DNA of 64,000 nucleotides from DALYJJ01 sp033763935 (lineage in GTDB: Bacteria; Acidobacteriota; Terriglobia; Bryobacterales; Bryobacteraceae): positions 33,085 to 97,084 of the forward strand of contig JANRJO010000025.1 of assembly GCA_033763935.1 (NCBI GenBank), given 5' to 3'. Below are positions 43,228 to 50,812 of the stretch, in pieces; the first letter of the stretch is position 1; every line of letters begins with the position of its first letter. Made by a program: the position numbers and the translations under genes. Below the pieces are notes generated by a model. That model was not told the origin of the DNA. It saw only the letters and a program-made list of their open reading frames with translations, and searched no databases.

Positions 43228-44138
43228 TTACGACGGTCGTCCCCAACATCGCTGCCGCCAAACGCCGGCAGCAGGCGGCGCTGCAATACGTCAGCCAGAT
43301 CGGTATTGCGATCTGTACCATCCTGATCTTTGCCGGCGCGGCCCTGTCCGCCTACACGGATCGCCCTGTCTATGGCGTCACCGGCTTGGCGCTCGGGATC
43401 TACTTCCTGTTCGCACTGAAGGTCGCAAACCAGTGGGAGAAGGTCGCCGTGCTCCGTCTGGGCCGCTACGCCGGCCTGCGCGGCCCCGGCCTGTTCCACA
43501 TCATCCCGGTGATCGATCAGCTCAGCCGCTTCGTCGACCAGCGCGTCCGCGTCACCGACGTGAGCGCCGAATCCGCCCTCACCAAGGACACCGTCCCGGT
43601 GAACGTCGACGCCATCGTGTTCTGGGTGGTCTGGAACGCCGAAAAAGCGATTCTCGAAGTGCAGAACTACCACGACGCCATCGCGCTCAGCGCCCAGACA
43701 GCCCTTCGCGAATCGATCGGCCGCCACATGTTGGCGGAAATGATTACCGAGCGCGAAACCCTGGGCCGCGAACTGCAGAAGATTCTGGACGAAAAGACCA
43801 ACCCCTGGGGAGTCACCGTACAGTCTGTCGAGATCCGCGACGTGAAGATTCCGCAGGACTTGGAGGACGCAATGTCCCGCCAGGCGCAGGCCGAACGCGA
43901 GCGCCAGGCGCGCATCATCCTCGGCACCGCGGAAACCGAGATCGCTGATAAGTTCGCCCAGGCCTCGACCGTCTACCAGAATAACGGCGTAGCGCTGCAC
44001 CTCAGAGCGATGAACATGTTGTACGAAGCGATCAAGGAAAAGGGTTCGATGGTCATCGTCCCCTCCTCCGCGGTCGAAACGATGGGTCTGGGAGGAATGT
44101 TGGCAACGACAGCCCTCCCGCGGCGTACTACGGAATGA
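43224..44138 (+). CDS. SPFH/Band 7 (stomatin-like) membrane protein
   Basis: A 304-residue slipin-type protein. Two hydrophobic segments at about 24-44 and 49-67 form a hairpin anchor. The SPFH domain follows (VANQWEKVAVLRLGRYAGLRG, PGLFHIIPVIDQ, VNVDAIVFWVV and REIGR-like LRESIGRHML). The Glu/Ala/Arg-rich helix MSRQAQAERERQARIILGTAE is characteristic. These proteins oligomerise in membrane microdomains and often need a protease or NfeD partner; none is adjacent. It overlaps both neighbours by 4 bases. Confidence 0.9.
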   Translation: MITTVVPNIAAAKRRQQAALQYVSQIGIAICTILIFAGAALSAYTDRPVYGVTGLALGIYFLFALKVANQWEKVAVLRLGRYAGLRGPGLFHIIPVIDQLSRFVDQRVRVTDVSAESALTKDTVPVNVDAIVFWVVWNAEKAILEVQNYHDAIALSAQTALRESIGRHMLAEMITERETLGRELQKILDEKTNPWGVTVQSVEIRDVKIPQDLEDAMSRQAQAERERQARIILGTAETEIADKFAQASTVYQNNGVALHLRAMNMLYEAIKEKGSMVIVPSSAVETMGLGGMLATTALPRRTTE

Positions 44139-44326
44139 AAGGCAGGCGAGCAATGAAGCTCTTCGAACGAAACGACTGGTGGCTGGTGCTGGCGGTTGTC
44201 GTATGCCTCCTGGCGTCCGCTCCGCGCGAATTCGATCTCCGCCTGCCCAACCTCCACAACATCACCATGGACCGCGTCCACAGCCTCACCCTGCAGACCC
44301 TCGAGTTCCGCACCACCTATCGCTAG
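44135..44326 (+). CDS. Small membrane protein, third gene of gntR-SPFH operon
   Basis: A 63-residue protein (57 if it starts at ATG 44153, which has a GGCGAG-like site before it). It has one transmembrane helix (WWLVLAVVVCLLASA) and a basic N-terminus, followed by a polar C-terminal part, LPNLHNITMDRVHSLTLQTL. It overlaps the SPFH stop codon by 4 bases, so it is likely a companion of that protein. No known family recognised. Confidence 0.6.
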   Translation: MKGRRAMKLFERNDWWLVLAVVVCLLASAPREFDLRLPNLHNITMDRVHSLTLQTLEFRTTYR

Positions 44327-44330
44327 CCCC

Positions 44331-44358
44331 GGCGGGTCCGGCTCCGGCCGGACCCGCC
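44331..44358 (+). terminator. Hairpin after the gntR operon
   Basis: GGCGGGTCCGG (44331-44341) pairs with CCGGACCCGCC (44348-44358) around a 6-base loop, a perfect 11-bp stem starting 4 bases after the stop codon. No T-run follows, so it may act as a Rho-helped terminator or mRNA 3' stabiliser. Confidence 0.6.
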
Positions 44359-44731
44359 CTCCACGACTCAGCACCTTTCTCGCGTCTAACCGTGGTCAGC
44401 GGGACTGCGATGCCTCTTGGCGGTCGTACACCACTTTCCGGTCGCGCCCATTCGGCTCTGTCGCGATCTTCACCATCGATCGTCGTCACAAACCACGCCT
44501 CCGGCCCTTCCACTCGGATCCGCATCGTCATGCCGGGCGGCGCACTTGTCGCTCTCTGATGGCCCCGCAGTTCCCCAGCCGTTCCGAGCGGTTCGTCGGC
44601 CAACTGGATACTGCAATCAAACCGCCCCGCTCCCGCTTCAATTTCCGAATTGCGCGTGATCCAGGCGCCGCCGCGACCTACCCGCCCGGTAGGAGCGTCA
44701 GAAGGATACGGGAGCAACAACGCAAGCGAGT
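44359..44731. other. Intergenic, no convincing gene
   Basis: Short frames on both strands are open here, the longest (44286-44720, minus) running over the hairpin just upstream. None has a family signature or ribosome-binding site. Phrases such as WFVTTIDGEDRDRAEWA on the minus strand may be residue of an eroded gene, but I cannot name it. Confidence 0.4.
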
Positions 44732-45178
44732 CTATTTCAGCCTTGGATCAAAGTGAAAGGGCTTAGGGGCAGCAAATTGGATTTCTGCGAACTGCGAATG
44801 ATGAGGGTTGAGAAGATAGTTTCGCTCTGTGCGGACGATAGAAGAGGGAACCGATAAAACAGCCGTTGCGCCCTCTCGTGCCCAGTCCGTTCCGAGCTGT
44901 CGCGTAGCATCCGAGGGAACAGGATTATCCCAACCGTGCGGCAACTCAAAGAGTCCTATAGTCTGGACTGGCAGAATGTCGGGAATACCGATCTCAATCA
45001 CAATGCATTCTGCAGGAAGCCTGGAACTATTCGCCAGCACCTCCAACGCAGAGAGAGAGACGGATTGGCTGGCATAAACGATCGCCGTGCCCTTGTGGTT
45101 CCAACGTCCCCCATGCCGCCTTGCGCCCTCTCCGTCGTTCGCAGGATAACGACTGCTGGCAATCCGATAAACGAACAT
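44732..45178 (-). CDS. RES-domain toxin
   Basis: A 148-residue protein. The RES pattern is clear: VYRIASSRYPANDGEGARRHGGRWN (Arg and Gly-rich loop), an IVYASQSVSLSALEVL strand-helix with serine and glutamate, and a late TERNYLLNPHHSQFAEI with a conserved asparagine. Known RES toxins have an ADP-ribosyltransferase-like fold and modify or degrade NAD+. The antitoxin gene lies directly upstream, 5 bases apart. Confidence 0.85.
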   Translation of the reverse strand: MFVYRIASSRYPANDGEGARRHGGRWNHKGTAIVYASQSVSLSALEVLANSSRLPAECIVIEIGIPDILPVQTIGLFELPHGWDNPVPSDATRQLGTDWAREGATAVLSVPSSIVRTERNYLLNPHHSQFAEIQFAAPKPFHFDPRLK

Positions 45179-45183
45179 CTATC

Positions 45184-45744
45184 TCACCACACGCCATGTT
45201 CCATCTGCCCGAGAACATCCTCTACGCGTGTCGTTCCTTCCTCTGTGCCGAGCAGAGAAATTGGGGTGACGTAATCAAGTGCACGGACAGGGGTTCCCAG
45301 CCACCGCATCGCCTCCTCGCGATCGCCGATCACTTCTATCGCTCTGTTGATAACCGAGTTCAGCGCCGCATCGGAGCTCGTTGGACGCTTGTTCGCGTAA
45401 TCGCCCGCTGAGGATTCCCGTTTTGCAGAGGGCTGCTCAGCAAGAAGCCCGGCAACGACTTCCGCGCGGCTGGAAACTCCCATCTTGATGAGTATCAGCC
45501 TGATGAGTGCTTTAGCGGTACTGGGACTGACGTTCATGCGTAGGGCGATTTCCTTTGTCGTCAATCCCAACGCAATGCCTCGGAGGGCCTCCTGTTCTCG
45601 ATCTGTAAGATAGTGCTTCCTCGCAAGGACCACAATGGGATCCGCCTCACGTTTCGGTGAAACCCGCTCCCGTTCCGAGCCGCTGAACACGTTCGGAGCA
45701 AGAGGTCTTTGGGGTTCTTTCGCCGGTGACTTCTCCTTCGGCAT
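45184..45744 (-). CDS. DUF2384-type antitoxin with LuxR-like HTH
   Basis: A 186-residue protein. Residues about 1-40 are polar and probably flexible. Residues 45-105 form a LuxR/GerE helix-turn-helix: LTDREQEALRGIALGLTTKE and SPSTAKALIRLILIKMGV. Residues about 130-186 match the MbcA/ParS/Xre toxin-binding domain (RAIEVIGDREEAMRWLGTPV, LLGTEEGTTRVEDVLGQMEHG). RES partners normally carry a Xre/Cro-type HTH, so the LuxR-type domain is an unusual combination. It is expected to neutralise RES and repress the operon. Confidence 0.8.
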   Translation of the reverse strand: MPKEKSPAKEPQRPLAPNVFSGSERERVSPKREADPIVVLARKHYLTDREQEALRGIALGLTTKEIALRMNVSPSTAKALIRLILIKMGVSSRAEVVAGLLAEQPSAKRESSAGDYANKRPTSSDAALNSVINRAIEVIGDREEAMRWLGTPVRALDYVTPISLLGTEEGTTRVEDVLGQMEHGVW

Positions 45745-45857
45745 CTCCCTAATCTTAGCGAACGTTTGGCTGCCCGGCGATTAGCAGCATCCTGCCCTGT
45801 GGAGTCCGGCGCGGTTCATTGGTCCAGCTTCCTCACTCCAGGTCCGCAGAAAGGGTT

Positions 45858-46316
45858 TTACTTCTTCGTCGCGTCTTGCAGCGGCTTCGCCGGATCAGCG
45901 AGAATTCCGTTCAGCCCTGCATGCGCAAGATCGAGACACTTCTGCTGAAGCGCGATGTCGTTCGTTAAGAAGGATACCTGCTCGGTGAGCTTGGTGATGA
46001 GCACGCTGTTGTTGGCGATTTGGGACCTCAGCTGCTCGTAATCGAATTTATAAGAGGCTGGCCTTGGCACTGTCGCATTTAGCTTCTGTCCTTCACGAGC
46101 CAGGCTTGCCGTCCGATCTTGGGCGTCTCGAATCTTCGCCTGTGCGTCTCGAAGCTGGGCCTGATCACTCGCGATGACTCCAGCGCAAACTCGAGCTTTC
46201 TCTCCATAGGCTGTAATCTTCGCAAACGTCTGGCGAAGCTTCTCATTAAGGTCCCCAGCGGAATCGGCACCAGTGGCAACAAACGGTATAAGCACACAGA
46301 AGAATCGCAGCTTCAT
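45858..46316 (-). CDS. Secreted coiled-coil protein of unknown function
   Basis: A 152-residue protein starting MKLRFFCVLIPFVATGADS, a signal peptide; the ATG has AAAGGAG 8 bases before it, which decides against a longer frame. The mature part is helical with heptads (LRQTFAKITAYGEKARVC, AQLRDAQAKIRDAQDR, LITKLTEQVSFLTNDIALQQ), likely a coiled coil. Two cysteines are present. The gene stands alone between the toxin pair and a divergent permease gene. Confidence 0.65.
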   Translation of the reverse strand: MKLRFFCVLIPFVATGADSAGDLNEKLRQTFAKITAYGEKARVCAGVIASDQAQLRDAQAKIRDAQDRTASLAREGQKLNATVPRPASYKFDYEQLRSQIANNSVLITKLTEQVSFLTNDIALQQKCLDLAHAGLNGILADPAKPLQDATKK

Positions 46317-46593
46317 TTTGCAGCTCCTTTCAAAGTGGGCACGGATATTGTTTCGGTCTTCTCTTGACCGAAACTCTGAACGCCCGTTTCTACAGCCGTA
46401 CTGGTAAGCGCATCTCAGGCATGAGAAGGGACATCGCAAGACGCGCTGTCCGCAGCCGGACAGTCGCATCTCGAAAACGCCACAGCGTGAGCACCTCGCG
46501 CCGCCACATCCGCCACACGTCCAATCACTTCGGCGATGGTTTCAAACTTGCCTCCGTTGCCCCAGCGCCCCCACCCCAAGAAATAGGAAGTGA

Positions 46594-49089
46594 ATGAACT
46601 GGACTGCGCGGTTACGACCATCGCTCGATGCCTTCGCACTCGACCTGAAGCTCGGCGGCCGGATGGTTGTGAAGTATCCCGGCCTCACCATCATCGCCGG
46701 CCTCGCGATGGCGTTCGCCATCTGCGCAGGCATCGTGGTTTTCGAGGTGGTGACGCAGTTAACCCACCCCACACTGCCGCTGCCCGCCGGTGATCGCATC
46801 GTGCAGATCCGCAACTGGGACGTCGCGACGAATCGTGCCGAGGACCGCGCTCTTCACGATTTCAACGTCTGGCGCAGCGCGTTGCGTTCCATCACGCAAC
46901 TGGGCGCGTGGCGGGATCTCACCCGGAACCTCACAATCCCCGGCGGCGGCACGCGTACCATCGCCGCCGCGGAGATCACCGCCTCCGCCTTCCCGGTTGC
47001 CGCAGGCTCGCCGCTCTTCGGTCGCGTGCTCCTGCCAACGGACGAGCACGCCGGCGCCCCGCCCGTGGCGGTGCTCGGCTATGAGGTCTGGCGAACGCGC
47101 TTCGGTGGCGATCCCGGTGTGCTCGGCAAGAGGGTACAGCTTGGAAACGAGTCCGTGACCATCGTCGGCGTGATGCGCGAAGGCTTCGCGTTCCCGGTTG
47201 CGCACGACCTTTGGACAGCCTTGCGCCCGGCGAGCGTCGACCGTCCGTCGCGTTCCGGTCCAGCCATCAAAGTCTTCGGCGTGCTCGCTCCCGGTGTCGA
47301 TCTCGACGCCGCGCAAGCGGAGCTATCAACCATCGGCCGCCGTGCAGCCACGGAGCAGCCCGCGACGCACGAACATCTGCAGCCGCGAGTAACTCCCTAC
47401 GCCCAACTGTTCATATCGAATCCAACGGGCGAGGATTGGGCGATTCTCCTCTCGATTTACGTCTTCGCGCTCATGCTGCTCACCCTGGTCTGCGGGAATG
47501 TGGCGCTTCTCCTGTTCGCCCGCGCCGCCACACGCGAGGGCGACCTCGTGGTGCGAACCGCTCTCGGCGCCACCCGCGGCCGGATCGTGGCACAGATTTT
47601 CGGCGAAGCGCTCGTGCTCGCCGGCGTTGCCGGACTCGCCGGCCTCGTAGCGGCCCACTTCATCCTGCTCAGTTGGGGTGTGGAGTTCCTCGAGGTCAAC
47701 CTGGGCCCGCTTCCGTTTTGGTTCGATCTCAGCCTTTCGCCGGCAACCGTGCTCTTCGCCGCGGCGCTTACCGTGATTGGCGCCGTGATCGCCGGCGTGC
47801 TGCCTGCCTTGAAGATCACCCGCGGAACCGGAATGCGCCTGAAGCAGTCCACGGCGGGTGGCGGCGGGTTGCAGTTTGGCGGTATATGGACGGTGGCCAT
47901 CGTCGCGCAGGTCGCGGTGACCGTTGCGTTTCCCGCGGTCCTTTACTTCGAACAGTGGCAGATACGCCGCGTTGAGACGTTCGACGTCGGATTCTCCGCC
48001 GGGCAATACCTGGGGGGCCGCCTGGACATGGACGCCCCGGTGGCAAGCACCATCGAAGAAGTGCGGCGCCGGATTGCCGCCGCGCCCGGCGTCAGCGGCG
48101 TCACGTTCGCGGACCGTCTTCCCGCCACCAGCAGCGCCGCCGTTTCCATCGAGCTGCCCGTCGATGCCATGCGATCTTCCGGCGAAGCGAACGCGAGCGC
48201 TCAACCGCCGCTTCGCTTCGCCAGTCTGGCTGGGGTAGAGCCCGGCTATTTCGATGTGCTCGAGACGCCGATCCTCGCCGGCCGGGCGTTCCGTCCCGCG
48301 GATCTCCAACCCGGTGCGAGGGTCGCGATCGTCGACCAAGCCTTCGTCGAGCAGGTGCTCGAAGGCCGTCATGCCATCGGGCAACAGGTGCGCTTCGTCG
48401 ACAGGGACGCCATTCGCGCCGGCAAGCCCCCCGGTCCGTGGTACGAGATTGTCGGTGTTGTGAAGGAGCTCGGAATGGGCTCCCCCATCGAGGTGGGACG
48501 CGCTTCGGGCATCTACCTGCCAGCCTCGCCGGACCGCATGACCGCGGTTCACATGCTCGTCCACGTCAAGGGCGATCCCATCACCTTGGCGCCACAGCTC
48601 CACGAAATCGCAAGCTCGGTCGATCCCATGCTTCGGCTTTCGGATGTGAAACGGCTGACAGACGTTCACGATGATTTCCTCTGGGGCATCCGCCTGTGGG
48701 TACGCGTCACCGTGGTCATCAGCGCCGCCGCCCTGCTGCTGTCGCTCGCCGGCATCTACGCGGTGCTCTCGTTCACGGTGTCGCGGCGCACACGCGAGAT
48801 CGGCGTGCGAGTCGCTCTAGGCGGCAGTCAACTGCGGGTTCTCCTGGCGATCTTCCGCAAGCCGCTGCTCCAGGTAACAGCCGGTATCGCCGTAGGCGGC
48901 TCGCTCATCGTTGCCGTGGGCAACCTGAAAACCGAGATGCCAGGGCTCACCGGCGACCTCTCGCCCACACAGTTCGCAATCATCGTTGCCTACGCCATCT
49001 TCATGCTGGGAGTCTGCCTCCTCGGCTGCGTCGTCCCGGCCCGCCGCGCATTGAAGGTGGAGCCAACAGTCGCGCTGCGGACGGATTGA
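46594..49089 (+). CDS. ABC-type FtsX/MacB permease, orphan duplicated type (ADOP)
   Basis: An 831-residue membrane protein with two MacB-periplasmic/FtsX units. The first core helix is near residues 30-55, and the FtsX blocks (FALMLLTLVCGNVALLLFARA, then LVVRTALGATRGRIVAQ) appear mid-protein, repeated at the end (LSLAGIYAVLSFTVSRRTREIGVRVALGG and VPARRALKVEPTVALRTD). No ATP-binding subunit is nearby, as in the orphan permeases expanded in Acidobacteria. Substrate unknown; peptides or antibiotics are plausible. AGGAAG precedes the ATG. Confidence 0.88.
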   Translation: MNWTARLRPSLDAFALDLKLGGRMVVKYPGLTIIAGLAMAFAICAGIVVFEVVTQLTHPTLPLPAGDRIVQIRNWDVATNRAEDRALHDFNVWRSALRSITQLGAWRDLTRNLTIPGGGTRTIAAAEITASAFPVAAGSPLFGRVLLPTDEHAGAPPVAVLGYEVWRTRFGGDPGVLGKRVQLGNESVTIVGVMREGFAFPVAHDLWTALRPASVDRPSRSGPAIKVFGVLAPGVDLDAAQAELSTIGRRAATEQPATHEHLQPRVTPYAQLFISNPTGEDWAILLSIYVFALMLLTLVCGNVALLLFARAATREGDLVVRTALGATRGRIVAQIFGEALVLAGVAGLAGLVAAHFILLSWGVEFLEVNLGPLPFWFDLSLSPATVLFAAALTVIGAVIAGVLPALKITRGTGMRLKQSTAGGGGLQFGGIWTVAIVAQVAVTVAFPAVLYFEQWQIRRVETFDVGFSAGQYLGGRLDMDAPVASTIEEVRRRIAAAPGVSGVTFADRLPATSSAAVSIELPVDAMRSSGEANASAQPPLRFASLAGVEPGYFDVLETPILAGRAFRPADLQPGARVAIVDQAFVEQVLEGRHAIGQQVRFVDRDAIRAGKPPGPWYEIVGVVKELGMGSPIEVGRASGIYLPASPDRMTAVHMLVHVKGDPITLAPQLHEIASSVDPMLRLSDVKRLTDVHDDFLWGIRLWVRVTVVISAAALLLSLAGIYAVLSFTVSRRTREIGVRVALGGSQLRVLLAIFRKPLLQVTAGIAVGGSLIVAVGNLKTEMPGLTGDLSPTQFAIIVAYAIFMLGVCLLGCVVPARRALKVEPTVALRTD

Positions 49090-49096
49090 GCGAGCG

Positions 49097-49555
49097 TTAG
49101 CGGTCGGCGCGACCGGCCACTTCGCCTGTTCCATCAAACCGCACCAGCACTCCCGTGTCCCGGCCGATCGTCCGAAAGTTGAAATACACAGTCCACGGTT
49201 CGCCATCGCTGAGCATCTTCTCCACCCGCTGCTCGAACTCTGCCCGCGGTATCTTCCTCAAGTCAGTCTCGCGGCCGTCCGGCTCAACCGGCGTCAGCAC
49301 GTAGACCTCACCCGAGTACCCAAAATACTCCGGCCCCGGTTTCGCGCGATTCAGCATGCCCCTTCCCAACGGATGCAGATTCATCACCGCCCACCCATCG
49401 AGCTGCCTGGACACTTCCGAAAAGGACGTCCCCGCCCGAACACCGCTCGCCTTCCGCCCGACGGCCCTCGCCTGGAGCGCCGCCACGCTCACGAACGCAA
49501 CGATGGTGATCGCCACCGCGCCGGCCACTACCTTCTTCCCATTGCCCATGTTCAA
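49097..49555 (-). CDS. Membrane-anchored protein of unknown function
   Basis: A 152-residue protein. One N-terminal transmembrane helix (VVAGAVAITIVAFVSVAAL) is followed by a soluble domain: GTSFSEVSRQLDGW, then VYVLTPVEPDGRETDLRKIP and WTVYFNFRTIGRDTGVLVRFD. Starts at either of two ATGs 2 codons apart. No family recognised. It is convergent with the permease gene, with only 7 bases between the stops. Confidence 0.55.
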   Translation of the reverse strand: MNMGNGKKVVAGAVAITIVAFVSVAALQARAVGRKASGVRAGTSFSEVSRQLDGWAVMNLHPLGRGMLNRAKPGPEYFGYSGEVYVLTPVEPDGRETDLRKIPRAEFEQRVEKMLSDGEPWTVYFNFRTIGRDTGVLVRFDGTGEVAGRADR

Positions 49556-49937
49556 AGCCTACTGCGGATTCCCTCGGATGTTCACCGAAATGTTCGCGGC
49601 TACCCTTCGTCGGAAGTCGGCATCCCGTCGCCGTTTCACGTGTGCCGGCGAAGACAACCGCGGTTGCTGACATCTCATCGGCGGAGTACCGCTTTCCAAA
49701 AAGGAGAACGTCATGAAGATCGTGCAAGAGGAAGTCGCGGGCGTGTCGGAGAGCGCTGGGGTGCGCCCTACGTCTCTCTGAACTACGAGAACGCGCAGCT
49801 TCACCTACCGGTCCACCACGCTTGGCAAGCAGGTGACATCGCCATTCGCCGTCTACGCGCACGCTCTGGGCGGCAAGCGTTGCGTTGCGGCTATTTGTTC
49901 GGGCCGTCGAGTTGGTTGGCGGACTGCTCGCTTCGTG
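49556..49937. other. Intergenic with eroded coding sequence
   Basis: Contains a 22-codon frame at 49713-49781 behind a strong AAAAAGGAG site, and after it phrases such as FTYRSTTLGKQVTSPFAVYA in the plus strand. Together they look like a gene broken by frameshifts. I do not recognise a family. Confidence 0.35.
49713..49781 (+). pseudogene. Short frame with good ribosome-binding site, probable gene start remnant
   Basis: ATG at 49713 follows AAAAAGGAGAACGTC. The frame ends after 22 codons (MKIVQEEVAGVSESAGVRPT). The quality of the Shine-Dalgarno and the sudden end suggest the start of a formerly longer gene. A real micropeptide is possible. Confidence 0.35.
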
Positions 49938-50291
49938 TCAGCCCGCGGTCTTAATGACGAAAGCCCTCAGTTCGATAATCTTACCTTCGCGAAATCGCCA
50001 GACGTCGCAGTACGAGTAATGAGCGGCCTTCCCATCTTCCTCCTTCATCGTTAGGTCGCCCACTGCCGTAACGAACTCATCCTCGGCGATCAAGTGAGCG
50101 ACTGTAAACTGTGGCGGCTCCACATACGTAGTTGCCATCCAGCGGCGAACGGCCTCTTTTCCTTTGAGGGACTTTTCGCCTACAAACGTCCATTCGGTGT
50201 CATCGGCGCAGAAGAATAAGAACCCTTCGTTGTTGCCTTCAACAATCGCGGCGTTGGCCCTTTCCAGGATCGCTTTGTTTTTCTCTGACAG
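49938..50291 (-). CDS. SnoaL-like (NTF2-fold) protein with apparent CTG start
   Basis: A 117-residue NTF2-like protein. It reads SEKNKAILERANAAIVEGN, the CADDTEWTFVGEKSLKGKEA motif and ends SYCDVWRFREGKIIELRAF, complete for the SnoaL/DUF4440-like group. The full N-terminus of the family is in frame, but the codon at the expected start is CTG (50291-50289). GAGGAG lies 8 bases upstream, and no ATG, GTG or TTG is present between the site and the core. Either CTG is used as a start, or the start codon was lost and translation begins at ATG 50138, removing 51 residues. Confidence 0.6.
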   Translation of the reverse strand: MSEKNKAILERANAAIVEGNNEGFLFFCADDTEWTFVGEKSLKGKEAVRRWMATTYVEPPQFTVAHLIAEDEFVTAVGDLTMKEEDGKAAHYSYCDVWRFREGKIIELRAFVIKTAG

Positions 50292-50391
50292 TGGACACTC
50301 TCCTCTGTCAAAGAGGATGCTTCGCCACGGCGGACGGGTGCGAGGACGAAAATTCCCCAGCCCCGCCTGCGCGTTCCTCGCCCGGTATCCG

Positions 50392-50802
50392 TCACGAAAC
50401 GCGAAGGAGTGCGCCCTGCGACCGCTCGAGGTCCCCCATCAGTTCACCGATACCCTCGGTAACCACAATGCAACTGCGCCCCGGAATCGGCCGCCCCGTG
50501 AGCAGGAAACTGGAACTGTTCCCTGGCAGGAACTTGATCCCTTCGTAATCCATCCCTTTGATTCCTTCGAAGTCCATGAACCCCGCGCCGATTTTGACCT
50601 TCTTGCCCACCACGCTGTTTTCTGCGCCTGGATCCAACCAGGTAACCACGGCGACGAGTCCCTGCGCCGGGTCGCGATAGGGTTTGTGTATCCGGTAGGA
50701 GCCCGGCTTCAGGCCCGTTGCGCCACTGGTGTCGACGCCGACACTAAGCATTCTGCTGCCGAGGACGCCGGACAGGCGACGCCCGCTCAGTTGAAGCGAC
50801 AT
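50392..50802 (-). CDS. Conserved-looking protein of unknown function
   Basis: A 136-residue protein from ATG 50802 (a longer frame begins at 50877 within the neighbour). It reads MSLQLSGRRLSGVLGSRMLS, with a middle part LKPGSYRIHKPYRDPAQGLV and GKKVKIGAGFMDFEGI, and ends in a serine/arginine-rich tail. The strand-rich pattern looks like a beta-domain. It lies 10 bases downstream of the methyltransferase gene and is probably cotranscribed. No family recognised. Confidence 0.5.
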   Translation of the reverse strand: MSLQLSGRRLSGVLGSRMLSVGVDTSGATGLKPGSYRIHKPYRDPAQGLVAVVTWLDPGAENSVVGKKVKIGAGFMDFEGIKGMDYEGIKFLPGNSSSFLLTGRPIPGRSCIVVTEGIGELMGDLERSQGALLRVS

Positions 50803-50812
50803 GCAGAACACG

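Noticed and set aside
44286..44720. Minus-strand frame of 144 codons
   Set aside because: Runs across the operon-end hairpin, has no start signal and no recognised domain.
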